Shown here one piece after another: positions 35,276-45,364 of a stretch of 64,000 nt of DNA. A model generated the notes under the pieces. The model ran no database searches, was not told the origin of the DNA, and saw only the letters and a program-made list of their open reading frames with translations. Position 1 is the stretch's first letter, and each line of letters starts with the position of its first letter. The stretch covers positions 1,349,684,323 to 1,349,748,322 of the forward strand of contig NC_090444.1 in NCBI RefSeq assembly GCF_031143425.1, written 5' to 3'. A program made the translations under genes and the position numbers. This DNA is from Pleurodeles waltl. Its lineage: Eukaryota; Chordata; Amphibia; Caudata; Salamandridae.

Positions 35276-36080
35276 TACTTGTGCCGAAGTCTTATTTTGA
35301 ATCTCCACCCACTGAACATGTTTTTGTTTGAGGAACGACAAAATGAAGTTTCAAAATGCTCAATGTACCTCAGTTCCTGTCATCTCTAGACTGAAGAATC
35401 GAAATGGTGGCCTTAGACTTGCAGGTGGGGCATTTCCATATACCACAGTGTTATCTGCAGCTCAAGGGAGGCTAGGAACACTTTTGATTTCCTATGCTCC
35501 CCTTCACCTTTGTCTCTGCTCCTCTGGTGTTCACAAAAGGATTGTACTACAGAAGATTAAGGCTAAGAATATTGTGATACACTAATATCGAGTACAGAAT
35601 ATCAAGGGACAAAATATTGAAAGGTTAGTGCCAATAGGGGAAGTAGAAGCTTACTACTCTTTATTCCAAATCTAGAATATATGCATACCAGTAGATAGTT
35701 ATAAGTCGGACCTAGTTTACATAGGAAGAGCGTTTTTTGTTTTGCCAATAACGTTGGCACCACTTGATAAATCCTATTATGAAATTTTCAAAACAAATAT
35801 GACAATTGATTTAGCAGAAAGTTTCAAGGGGGGGGGCTGAGACAAAGGGTGTTCTGAAAACACATTTTCCACATGCATTTTCCAATAGAAATTTTGAAAA
35901 TGATGCAGCCCGAACTGCTGGACGGAATTACACCAAATTTGGCAGAAAGCTAGCTCTTGGTCCGGGCAGTGTACTTTATATGGTTTAATGTAAATCCATT
36001 CAGTAGTTTTTAAGATATTTGGAGTTAAAGTAATATAGATATGTAAGGACGCGGATCCTCTGTGGATCCAGCTGTCCCCG
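35276..36080. other. No gene recognised
   Basis: AT-rich sequence. The part from 35830 (a 10-base G-run, then CACCAAATTTGGCAGAAAGC) seems to lead into the following minisatellite as part of one larger repeat. Confidence 0.35.
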
Positions 36081-36084
36081 TGCT

Positions 36085-36620
36085 GATAGGATTGGCTGCC
36101 AACACTTCAACAAGGAACCTCCCTCCCACTGCCACCTCCCTGGGGATTAATATTAAATGAAAGCAGGGAGCTGGTGGTCCCCCGCCATAGCCCTGGGGAA
36201 CGCTACCTCGCTGGGGCAAATAATCCAAATTAAGGGGTGCTGCACAGCCCCCCTGCAGCCCTGGGGACCGCCACTACCTTGGGACTAAAATAAAATAAAG
36301 AAAGGGGTCCATCGTGGACCCCTGGCCCTGGGAACAACCACCTTCCAGGGGCAAAATAAAATAGTGAAGGGGGGCCACATGCCCCCCCCCCACCTCCAGC
36401 GGGATCACCACCTCCCCAGAGCTAAATATGAAATTAATGTAGGGAGGACTGTGCCCCACTTCGCAGCTCTGGGGACCGCCGCCCCCGGGCAATTCGTTCA
36501 TATTAAGAGGGAGCAGCGTGGCCTAACCCCCTGGACCACCACCTCCCAAGGGCTGAAATAAAATAAGTCTGTCATGGACCCCTGTTTCCAGTGACCTCCT
36601 CCCCGGGGCTAAATTAAACA
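36085..36620. repeat. About 68-bp minisatellite
   Basis: The phrase CACCTCCC-GGGGCTAAATAAAAT recurs in degenerate form at about 36141, 36211, 36280, 36347, 36417, 36485, 36550 and 36604. The spacing is 65-70 bases except for the last. Each unit also carries a GGGGGCC...GGCCCCCC-like pair, so it can fold. Confidence 0.75.
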
Positions 36621-37000
36621 ATGGAGGGCGGCCCCCCTCGTGGAGCCAATAATAGCCTTGCGGACTGCCGCACCTCAGGGCCAGCTCCTGCTATGTTCTG
36701 GGGTGCCAACCCCCGGGACACAGCTGTTTGCTCTGACTTGATGGAAGCTTTGACAGTTCCTGCCAGGTCAGAGCAAACACTCCAGTTCCAGCGGGCGGGA
36801 GCTGTCAAAGTGCTTCCGGCCGCTGGAAGCAGAGGTTTCATCTCTTCCCTGCCCACAGACTTACGGGCAGGGAAAGAGATGAAACGATTGCTCTTGCACA
36901 CAGGGATCTGCATGCTTAGCAGCTACCTTTCTGCAATAGCAATGCCAGCTCCCGGAGCATGGTTCTCCCTTTAAATTGCTATGAGTATGCAAATGAGCAA
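36621..37000. repeat. Hairpin-rich repeat
   Basis: TTTCATCTCTTCCCTGCCC (36837-36855) pairs with GGGCAGGGAAAGAGATGAAA (36866-36885) around a 10-base loop. TTTGCTCTGAC pairs with GTCAGAGCAAA (36728-36777). GAAGCTTTGACAG pairs with CTGTCAAAGTGCTTC. This appears to be the end of the element containing the 68-bp array; its class is unknown. Confidence 0.6.
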
Positions 37001-37496
37001 ATTGCCTGGAATCTCTGCCTGCTTTGCCCAGCACCGTCCACCTTAGTAGTATTCAAAGGTCTGCCTGCCTTTTACCAGGATGATGGTCAGCTTACCAAAG
37101 GGGCCCCCGGTACGTTTGCCACCAATTTTGGTGGTGCGTTCGCGATGCCAAGGGATATGAGGACATCTCCACAAAACAAAGAAGCACTTACGTCATATAG
37201 ATAACAGGAAGGATCCTGGTTTGGTAGAGATTTACGTCTTTGTAGTTTCGTTGGCCTCTCTATAGGAGGATTCAGGTTATCACATATTTCTAGATAAAGA
37301 CACACCAGAAACAATCATATTGCCAAAACACATACAAGGTCACTGGTGACATTTTCTTGTGTTTCATTGCACAGCTGTTGTGTCAAACACATACTGGACA
37401 TTTGCTCAAGGAGGCAGAAAGGACTCCACTTGGGTAAATATTTTGTGCAAAATTGTGGACACTTGTTGGATAAAAGGGCAGGAGAGATTCCTTTGT
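37001..37496. other. No gene recognised
   Basis: No exon or known element was identified in these 500 bases. Confidence 0.3.
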
Positions 37497-37715
37497 GGCC
37501 AAATCACTCACACAGCTGCTCACACACCCACGTACTCACACACCCACTCACAGACCCACTCAGACATTCACGGACCCACTCACAGACCAACTCAGACATT
37601 CACTCACCCACTGACAGACCCCTTCAGAATCTCACAGACCCACGCAAACACACACTCACTCACAGAGACACTGTCATATCCATTCTCACACCCAGAGACA
37701 CCCTCTCACACTCAG
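37497..37715. repeat. CA-rich degenerate minisatellite
   Basis: Variants of CTCACAGACCCACTCAGACATT repeat at irregular spacing. The open frames across it are Thr/His/Ser-rich repeat translations without domains. Confidence 0.8.
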
Positions 37716-37854
37716 GGAGACAGGCCCTGCAGCCATCCCCGCTATGCACGGCCAAAGGTCTTGCGTGGTGTGATGTTGGAGGGTTATAGGGGGTGGCCGC
37801 AGGCCAGGCCCTGCAGCCAAATCCCGGCGCACATGACCTTTTGCAGTGGTTAAA

Positions 37855-38100
37855 TCAATGTATAGTAATTAAAATCACTTTGTTATCAAAACCATAGAAA
37901 TTCACTGAAAAAACCAAAGGACACAGTGACGTTATTGTTAAGAAATAGAATTAAAAAAAATAACATAGAAATTTACTTTAAAAAAACAAAGGTTGCAGGG
38001 ACGTTACACTTAGGTTCTGAATTTACTTGCACAAAAACATAAAAATTCAGCTGTTATAGATAGTTACTTCAAGTAACTATAACTCGTGCCCTCGCAAAGC
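37855..38100. repeat. Degenerate tandem repeat ending in a palindrome
   Basis: Two or three variants of CATAGAAATT-ACT followed by AAACCAAAGG and GTGACGTTA occur at roughly 75-90 base spacing. They end in the inverted repeat ATAGTTACTTCAAGTAACTAT (about 38064-38084). The same palindrome-plus-tail occurs at 12325-12365, marking a dispersed family. Confidence 0.5.
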
Positions 38101-38299
38101 AGAAATGAGGAGTAACGGGGAACAACTACACTTATGTGCCTACAGGAGAGTAGGTATAGGTTGTGATGGTACGCAGTGTTTGGGGTAGGGAAACAGCCCG
38201 TTACCAGGGTGTTTCTTGTCATAAACAGTTAGGTGGATCCACCTGTGGGAGTGCCAGATATCTGGGCCAGAGTTGTGATCAATGCGGTCATCGGCCAGA

Positions 38300-39960
38300 C
38301 AGGTGAGTTAGTGAAACTTCTGTGCCAGGAACTGAATACATAAGCCCCAAGCTTTGCAAAACATTGGAAGTTGTCCTCAATGAATGCAATCAATTTCTCC
38401 ATACCCTGTATGTCCTACAGCTTATGCAGCCAGACCATGTGGGTAGGGGTGGTGTCTGTGCCGCATCTGGTAAGATAACTTGTGTGGCCGCACAGAGTGC
38501 CAAGGTAATGCCCCGGCCTTTGTTGGAGAGCAGGGGGTGGGTCAGGGAATTAGGAAGTCCCAGTAAAAGAGAACTGGGTATATTCTGAACATCGGTTTGG
38601 TATATCTCATTAATATGTGTCAAAACCTCTTCCTAGTATCTTTTCAGCTTAGAGCAGTGGCACAGTAGTTGGATCAGCTTTCCTGTGTGGACACATCCAC
38701 ACCAGCAGCTTCTGTCCATCTATATTAACCATAGGACAGCACTAGCAGGGTTGTAGTACCAATAATGTACTATTTTATGCATAGTCTCTTTGCCTGAAGC
38801 ACTATGGAAGGAAGAGCGGGCCATGTGTGATATATCTATTAATTCTCTGGAGATAAAGGTGCGCTCTAATTCAGTCTCCCATCACCTCTGTACAGGAGAC
38901 TTGCCGGACTCCAGTGGATTATTCAAAAAGGCATATACGTCGTAGAGGATAGTCTTATCATTGTGGCGTGTGGTGAGCCACTTTTCAAATGGGATGAAGG
39001 GCGTGGTGCGTGAAGGTGGATCAGAGGGTGGGTTACCCAGTGCTTGAGAGCTGTGTAATGTCAATATTTATCTGCGGGGATACCATAGCTAGCCCAGATC
39101 TGGAGAAAGTCTATGAGGCCTAAGTGATCGAAGAGGCCACCAACGCATTTTCAGTTTTTTTCTAGGCAAAAGAGAAACTGCTTAGCAGGGGAGAAGGCAG
39201 CATTGTCTATTATGGGCATTGATTGGGAGATAAGGGTGGACACTGCCAGGGGAGTTTGACCCTATCCCACACGCCCAAGGTGGCTCAGGTGATGGGGGAG
39301 ATATGTAGGCCCCTGGAAGGTGGTGTTTTTTTTGCAGCCAGGGGATCTTCCAAATGTGGATTCCCGCTATTGTTTGATCGGTAAAGCACCAGTATTTTTT
39401 GGTAAGGGGTCTATTCCATTCCACCATGTAAAGGAGTTGGACTGTCTGGTGGTAGTGTTAAAAGTGTGGGATTCCCAGCCCATCCACCTCTGACGACAGA
39501 TAGGCTCTCTTCCTGGCCATCACAGCTTCTTGTCGTCCCATATGTACATTTCTAGCAGATTCTGTAGTTTCCCCAGGACCTATGGGGTAGTTGAAGAGGA
39601 ATGGTCTGCGTCACTTAGAGGATCTTGGGGATGAGGGTAATTTTAATAGCAGCTATTATACCCAACCATAAAATGGTTCCCGTTTTACATTCCTGCAAGT
39701 CAGTGTGGGTAGTCATCAGTAAGTTATTGTAGTTTTGGTCCACCATTTTACCTGTGGTGGGGAAGATATTTAACCTGTGGTAGGGTACCAATTGAGTTGC
39801 CCAGGGTAGAGGGAAGAGGCATTCCAAGCAAAGTGTCACTTTGGGAGACTGAGATTTAGGATTTGTGATGATTTGTGACTTCTGTAGGTTGACTTTAAAG
39901 CCATATACTGTGCCAAAGGCATTTGGGTCCACATTTATGTAGTTTAGGCTTTGCAGTTTC
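38300..39960 (-). pseudogene. L1-like ORF2 thumb and C-terminal region
   Basis: The minus strand at 39900-39840 reads FGTVYGFKVNLQKSQI, matching the L1 pattern 'FG..SG.K.N..KS' at the end of the RT palm/thumb. IAAIKITLIPKIL at about 39620 resembles the 'K...LPK.LY' segment. Further weak L1-like matches continue to about 38900. Stops are frequent. Confidence 0.6.
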
Positions 39961-39964
39961 CTAA

Positions 39965-40150
39965 TAGTGAATCTTAACAATTCGCTATTAGGAAATTGCG
40001 AACTGGGATGTATAACAGTGTTTTTTTACACTGTTTGCGATTCCCAGTGGGTCGCAAATGACCTACCTCATCAATATTCATGTGGTAAGTCAAAATTTAC
40101 GACCCCATTGGGAATGGTCGCACTCACAGGGATTGTGGCCTGCTGGGGAC
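39965..40150. mobile_element. Small MITE-like insert inside the L1-like element
   Basis: It begins with a near-palindrome, CCTAATAGTGAATCTTAACAATTCGCTATTAGG across 39960-39992 (in two inverted halves). It holds ACAGTGTTTTTTTACACTGT (39.99-40.03 kb) and two related halves, GATTCCCAGTGGGTCGCAAA and the inverted TTTACGACCCCATTGGGAAT. The symmetry suggests a short DNA transposon. Flanking duplications were not resolved. Confidence 0.45.
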
Positions 40151-41342
40151 ACGAGCACCACACTTTTTAAATAAAGCAGTTTGTTTCTGAAATGCTCGTA
40201 GCTGATGAGCCAGCAACCTACCTGTCTTTTTTCCATCTGTATAATACTTCTGTTTGGTACGGAGCAGGACATACTCTGCCATATCCATGTCAAGAGCTTT
40301 AAGTTGCTTCCTGGCAAGAATGAGTTGCCTTCTCACCTTATAAGAGCCATTTAGTTTGAGAATGTTCTCTTAATCCCATACCTCGGTTTCCAAGGCCACT
40401 CATTTCTCCCTCCAAGACTTAAGTCTTGCGGATACAGCTATCAACTGACCATGTAGGACTGTCTTCAGGATGTCCCACTGAAGTGCGATGGATGTTTTTT
40501 AGGTTGTCGTTCATACTCAGAAAAGTGTCAAGGACTTCCATGAGCTCTTTGACCATTGAATCGTACGTAAGCAGCTTTGGGTCCAAGCACTTGCCCTTTC
40601 AGTCACAGGACCACATCGGATAGCTAATTCAATCAAGATCGAAGTGTGATCTGAAAGCGCTGCAACATCAATCCCAGCCCAAGTTGCTGCTGCAGCCAAG
40701 TGGGCCACAACCAGGTGTGCTGTGGCCAAGAAGTAATCCAGACGTGCAGATATCTGGTGGGTGGCAGAAAAGAAGGTGTAGTCTCTGGTGGAGGGGTTGC
40801 GGGAGTGCCATACATTCGAGATGCCCGCCTCTTGCAGCTATTGCAGGCCCTTGTCGGTCTAGCTTGTTCCCTGTGCTGAATAGTACAACCTGGTCCTAGA
40901 CACCTCTGTGAAGTCACCGTGTATCAGTACATCAGTGTTGTGGGTTGTTAGTACCTGTCCGAAAGCCTCGGGGATGAACTGCTCTTGGTGGTCATTAGTT
41001 GAGTTGCTAGAGTAAATGTGTAATGTGATGCGTAAGGAAAGGAGCGTTCTCGGTCGTTCCGCTTGTGTTTGGAGTAACTGAAGGACCCACGGAAGGAGGA
41101 GGAAAGCAGGATTGCTACTACTGTCCTCTACCCCGGCCCAGAGGAGGAGTATTGGCGAGCCAACCAGCAGGACTTCAGCAGCTTCCAATCACATTTGAGA
41201 AGATGGGTCACCTGTAGCTGGCAGACATTCCATTGGAAGTCACGTAGCATAGACAGGAGTATCAGCCTTTTAGCCAGCGCATTAAGGCCTCAGACATTTA
41301 GACTCAGTAATTTAATCTTATTGTGTGTGTGGGCTTTCATCT
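40150..41342 (-). pseudogene. L1-like ORF2 endonuclease and linker
   Basis: The frame near 41325 starts KLLSLNV*GLNALAKR, the L1 'LSWNVRGLN' start of the APE-type endonuclease with a stop inserted. Later come VLIHGDF (GGDFN-like, about 40930), DYTFFSATHQISARLDYFL (about 40790-40735, the 'RIDYFL' segment) and ALLRTKQKYYTDGKKTGRLL (about 40255-40200), the linker before the RT. The endonuclease nicks DNA at the target. Stops and frameshifts make it inactive. Confidence 0.75.
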
Positions 41343-41959
41343 AGTGGAGGCACTGGAAGAGTCAAATGTGTAGGCCTTCGGGCCAGAAGGGCAGATGTTC
41401 ACCCCTACAGGCATTTAACAGCGTAGAAGCTGATCTACAGAAGAGGGATAGAACTCAGAATACAGCCAGAGAACACAACTACTTCCTCCATGGGAGTCAA
41501 AGCATCTGTATGAACGGGGTCGTGGTCGTGTTTGGAGACAGTCTCAGGGCTTATATGAAAGGTGGGTGGAGGCTATGCCAGCCTGGTGATCACACAAAAC
41601 GAAGAAGTTAGGTGAGTACAAGTGTTGGACCACGAAATCTCTGTCAGGTTCAAGCCAGGCGTAGTTTGTCAAGAGACTGAGGCAGTGGACAATAAGGGTG
41701 GGCTCAACTACCGTAGCCCTTCCGGGCGACATACTGTGAGGTGGCCAACTTGGAGAGTCTTTGTGCTGGGAGGACTCCTTACGTTGAAAGTGATGGAGAA
41801 AAGCAGAGCGTTCTTTGCGTCTTTCATCCACCATAAGCCCACTGGATTTGCCTGGGTGTTTTCTGGAAGGGCAGAGGTTTTTGCCACTGGTCCTTTGTGT
41901 CTTAGCAGCTTGTGATGGCCATATGACGGGCATCTTCAGCATGGTCAGTCTCTAAACCT

Positions 41960-42782
41960 GGAATTTACTTTGTTTCTGCCAAGGTACATATCATGTGCCT
42001 TTCCTTGTTCCGCACGAAGGTCAGGCAGAACGAGTGGCCCCATCTATATTTGACCCCATTGCCCCGGAGGAAAGAGGTAGCAGGCTTGAGGAAGCAGTTG
42101 AGTAGTAACATAATAGGGGATAGGTCCTGGTGCAGCCAGACCCATACACCCTAGAAAGTAACACAGGGTCGATCCCGCATGCCCGCCATGATGGTCTCCT
42201 TTTGTCGAAGGGATGGACGCATGTTAAGATGTCCTGTGGCATCCCTGGGGCAGTGGCAGGTCTGAAACGCCCAGTGTGTGTGGTCCAGGACTATCTCTTT
42301 TTCCACCATGTCTGGTAAGATGTTGGACGAGGCAGATGGCGTATCCCTCCAAGTCCTCCATGTCTGCCTGTAGTGAACCCCTTGATTGTGAATGTCCTCC
42401 AAATGTATTTGCAGGTCTTTGGTGTTGGTTCCATAGGCCCAGCAGTTCTTGTCAGTAGTACTCGTCAGTGGTACTCAAGTTCCTCTTCCTTGGCTTCACT
42501 AGTTTGATCCAGCTTGTCCACCCTTTGTCTGAGCTCCGTGACCTCCTGCTTAACCTCTTTGATGTCTGCAGCCACCTCTTCTTGCAGGGTAGCATTGTCT
42601 GTCCAAAGTGTAGCAAAGAAGGTGTCCATCAAGGAGCAGTTGACCGCCGCTTCTGCCTCTGAGGAGTCCTGAATGGATGGTTCCTGGGACGAGGACGGTG
42701 AGGGCGAGGTCTCTCTGATGTGTTCTGACATCTTGGTGGGGAGTTTTGTAAGGAGTCCTTTTGTCGCCCTGTAGCCTGCCAT
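41960..42782 (-). pseudogene. L1-like ORF1
   Basis: It starts MAGYRATKGLL at 42782. A coiled-coil stretch (EVKQEVTELRQRVDKLDQ) lies near 42540-42490, an RRM-like part (EKEIVLDHTHWAF) near 42300-42260, and a C-terminal part ending RNKERHMICTLAET near 41980. This is the normal L1 ORF1 order: trimerising coiled coil, RNA-binding RRM, C-terminal domain. Frame changes are present near 42460 and 42150. Confidence 0.7.
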
Positions 42783-43000
42783 GGTGATATCCGTGTGGGG
42801 ATGTCTTTATTGATCTCAGGGTGAAGCAGTGAGCCTTGTCGCACCAACTTTGAGTGCCAGGCAGTGGAGCATGGTATACAGCAGCGGGTAGTCTCCTCCA
42901 GTCCCCCGCGGGGGCCCCTGCTTTATTTGATAGAGAGTGCATCCTCACTGACAGTACCTCCTTCCCCACTGTGAGCTATGGGCATCAAGCCAGGGCGCGG

Positions 43001-43530
43001 AGGAAGTACTCACAGTGAAAGGCGCTGTGCTCTCCTCTTTCCAGCTCTGCCTCTTGATGCAAGGGCAGTGGTTGCTTCGGGGTCCAGCAAATACAGGCCT
43101 CACTCCCGTACTCCCCCTCGTGCAGTAGCATGCTTAGGACTAGCACAGAGTGGCAACTTACAGAGTTTTAGAGGTGAACTGCACCAATTGTAGAAGTTAG
43201 ACTCCCTAACTCTGCTGACCTGGTGGCGTGTTTGTGCCCCTCGTTTGAGGTTTGGCCATACGGTTTGTTTGAACTAACCTTCCTACCTCGCGCTTGACGC
43301 ATTCTAGGTAGCCCCCTTGTAGATCACTGTCTATAGGCTAGCAATGCCGCCAGTATAATCTGGGTTTTGCACAAGGTGCAGCCCCGTCAATGGAAACCTG
43401 GTAGGCTGTCCTGTGTAATATTGTAGGTGGCTCCTGAGAACACTTGTACTGTGTGACAGCCTTTAAATGCAGTGTTTTCCCTGGGTCTCATACCTGGTTT
43501 CGAGGCTTGAAAGGCATCTGTCTTCTTCCA
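43001..43530. other. No gene recognised
   Basis: It may include the 5' UTR of the L1-like element (GC-richer up to about 43150) and the 5' part of the hammerhead-bearing repeat that follows. Confidence 0.3.
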
Positions 43531-43531
43531 T

Positions 43532-43578
43532 GGTCCTGAGGAGGCCCATAGCCAAGAGGGCCGAAACACATTAACTTT
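43532..43578 (+). ncRNA. Decayed hammerhead-ribozyme-like motif
   Basis: GGTC 43532-43535, CTGAGGA 43536-43542 (fits CUGANGA), helix II GGCCC 43543-43547 with GGGCC 43558-43562, then GAAAC 43563-43567. Both core boxes and helix II are perfect. The downstream cleavage site reads ACATTAACT; the intact PLE copies have ATGTCGACC here. Each difference from an ACGTCGACC ancestor would be a C-to-T or G-to-A change, most at CpG. It is probably a relic of another PLE or retrozyme terminus. Confidence 0.5.
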
Positions 43579-43579
43579 C

Positions 43580-45364
43580 TTTGTAGAGGAGCTTATATAA
43601 AGCTAAAATCTTTGTTCAATACACAAAGCAAGGAAACTGACTGAGGACAGGGTGGTGTATTTGTGTACTTCGGTTTGGACTACTTCTTACTGTGGACTTT
43701 GTACCTGCATTTTGAATAGCCACAGTTTTGGAAGATTGAAGATAGGCATTCACTTCATTGTGCTATATGTCTTTTTAAAGTAACTATGGTTTAAAAAATG
43801 TTTTTCTTTGTCAGTAATGTAAATGTATGTATGTATATTTCTTTATATTATGTTAATTATATGTTTTCCAGGGAAGAGCAATATAAGTACATGGTTTTGA
43901 CCTTGTAGATGAGAATTTGACAAATAAACACAGTCTGATGATAAAAACACCAGTATACAATGATTAATTTGAGTCTTCACCTGGTAATTTACATTAATTG
44001 GTTCCCACATTACCCTTCTTTTTTCTTTTTAGTTTCTGCCCAGGTAATGTGGGGTTAGTTTGGCAAACTCCATTAATTTGACAATGGGCTGTGGTTGCGG
44101 TACTGAGCCCGGCATCCAGTGGAGCATTAGCTGCCTCTGCTGGAGGTTTAGGGGGCAATGTAGCTCCAATTAAGGCAGTGTCAGGGTTGGTGGATCCCCA
44201 TAGGGTCGGACAGATGGGGACGGCATCTGTCATCTAGTAGGAGCCCCAGCATGAACTCACTGGAGGGAAGACAGACTCTGGAGTCCTCTATGATGGGTTA
44301 ACTGGGAAGGAGGCCTCTCAGTGTTCCTCCTGCAGCCCCATCTGGCACATGAGCTCAGCCATGGTAAGCCACAGGGCTGCTGGTGACTGCCAGTAGCAAG
44401 GAGCGCTCTGCCCCAGATGTCTTGTGGCATGGGCTCACGGAGAGTGAACTATGCCCTGCAATCTTCTGTCAGATGCCCCTCGGCATTGGGGAGAGTCAAG
44501 TACAGAAGAGCTCCAGTAGAGGACAAGGAGTCTTCCTGGACCTTCCTTCTCAGCCAACGCAGGCACGGTCATCCAGCAAGGTTAGGGCAAGGATCTGCTG
44601 GTGGCCGCCAGTTTGGTGGAGCGTGGGCCCCTGGCGGTGTGTGGCGGTGGTTTTTGGAGTTGTGTAGTGTTCCACAAACCTCTTTAAGGCACCCCCTGAT
44701 GTCTCCAGGTATTCTCCTGCAAGGAGTGCGGCCCGGTTCTCGGGAAGGGCAGCAAATCCACAGGTAAGCAGTGTCAGGCAGTGGAGTCCCACCACAAAAC
44801 TCTCATATGGGTGCCGTCTTGCACCCCCCCCCCCTTGTACCACCCATCTAGCAATATATGTAGCCCCACTGTCTGACAGTTTTCCCCCCTATTCACTCCT
44901 CTGGCCACCGGCCCAGAGGTGGGGCACTTGGTTTGTCAGGATGACCTGCATAACATTCTTGCAAAAACATGGGGCATGTAGATTGGAAGCAGGTTCCCAG
45001 AACCTTCCTATTTCATTCCACCTTTTTCTGACAATCTTCCATCCCTAGTCTTTCATACCCAATATTTAAATTAAACAAGACTGGCAAAGGATGTGAAGCA
45101 GATGTTTTTTAATAAGGGTACATGGCAAACTGTGGATTTTCATAGATACTGGTAATTTAAATCATAATATAACTGGCCCCACTCATGTATGTTGGAACTT
45201 AAAAGCTTTTTTCAAATACAGTTTCTTTTTTATAAGTAATCAGGCCTCCTCACCTACAATATACTGAGGTACAGGACTTCTCTTATGAGCAGCATAAAAT
45301 ATATCATCATCTTTAGCTTTTTCATACGCTTTCTCTGCTGATTTTTGATAACAAGTGTACGAAA
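43580..45364. other. No gene recognised
   Basis: About 1.8 kb. The part to about 43800 may belong to the hammerhead-bearing repeat. 44250-44850 is GC-richer with overlapping open frames on both strands, none with a recognisable domain. The rest is AT-rich. Confidence 0.35.

Larger units (their letters stand above)
38220..43000 (-). mobile_element. L1-like LINE, RT core missing
   Basis: Read right to left: 5' region near 43000, ORF1 (42782-41960), ORF2 endonuclease (41342-40500), ORF2 linker to about 40150, a foreign insert (39965-40150), then RT thumb and C-terminal region (39960-38300). The catalytic RT core of roughly 1.5 kb between linker and thumb is absent, so an internal deletion occurred at or near the insert. 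The 3' end is not sharply defined; no poly(A) run was seen. Confidence 0.75.
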
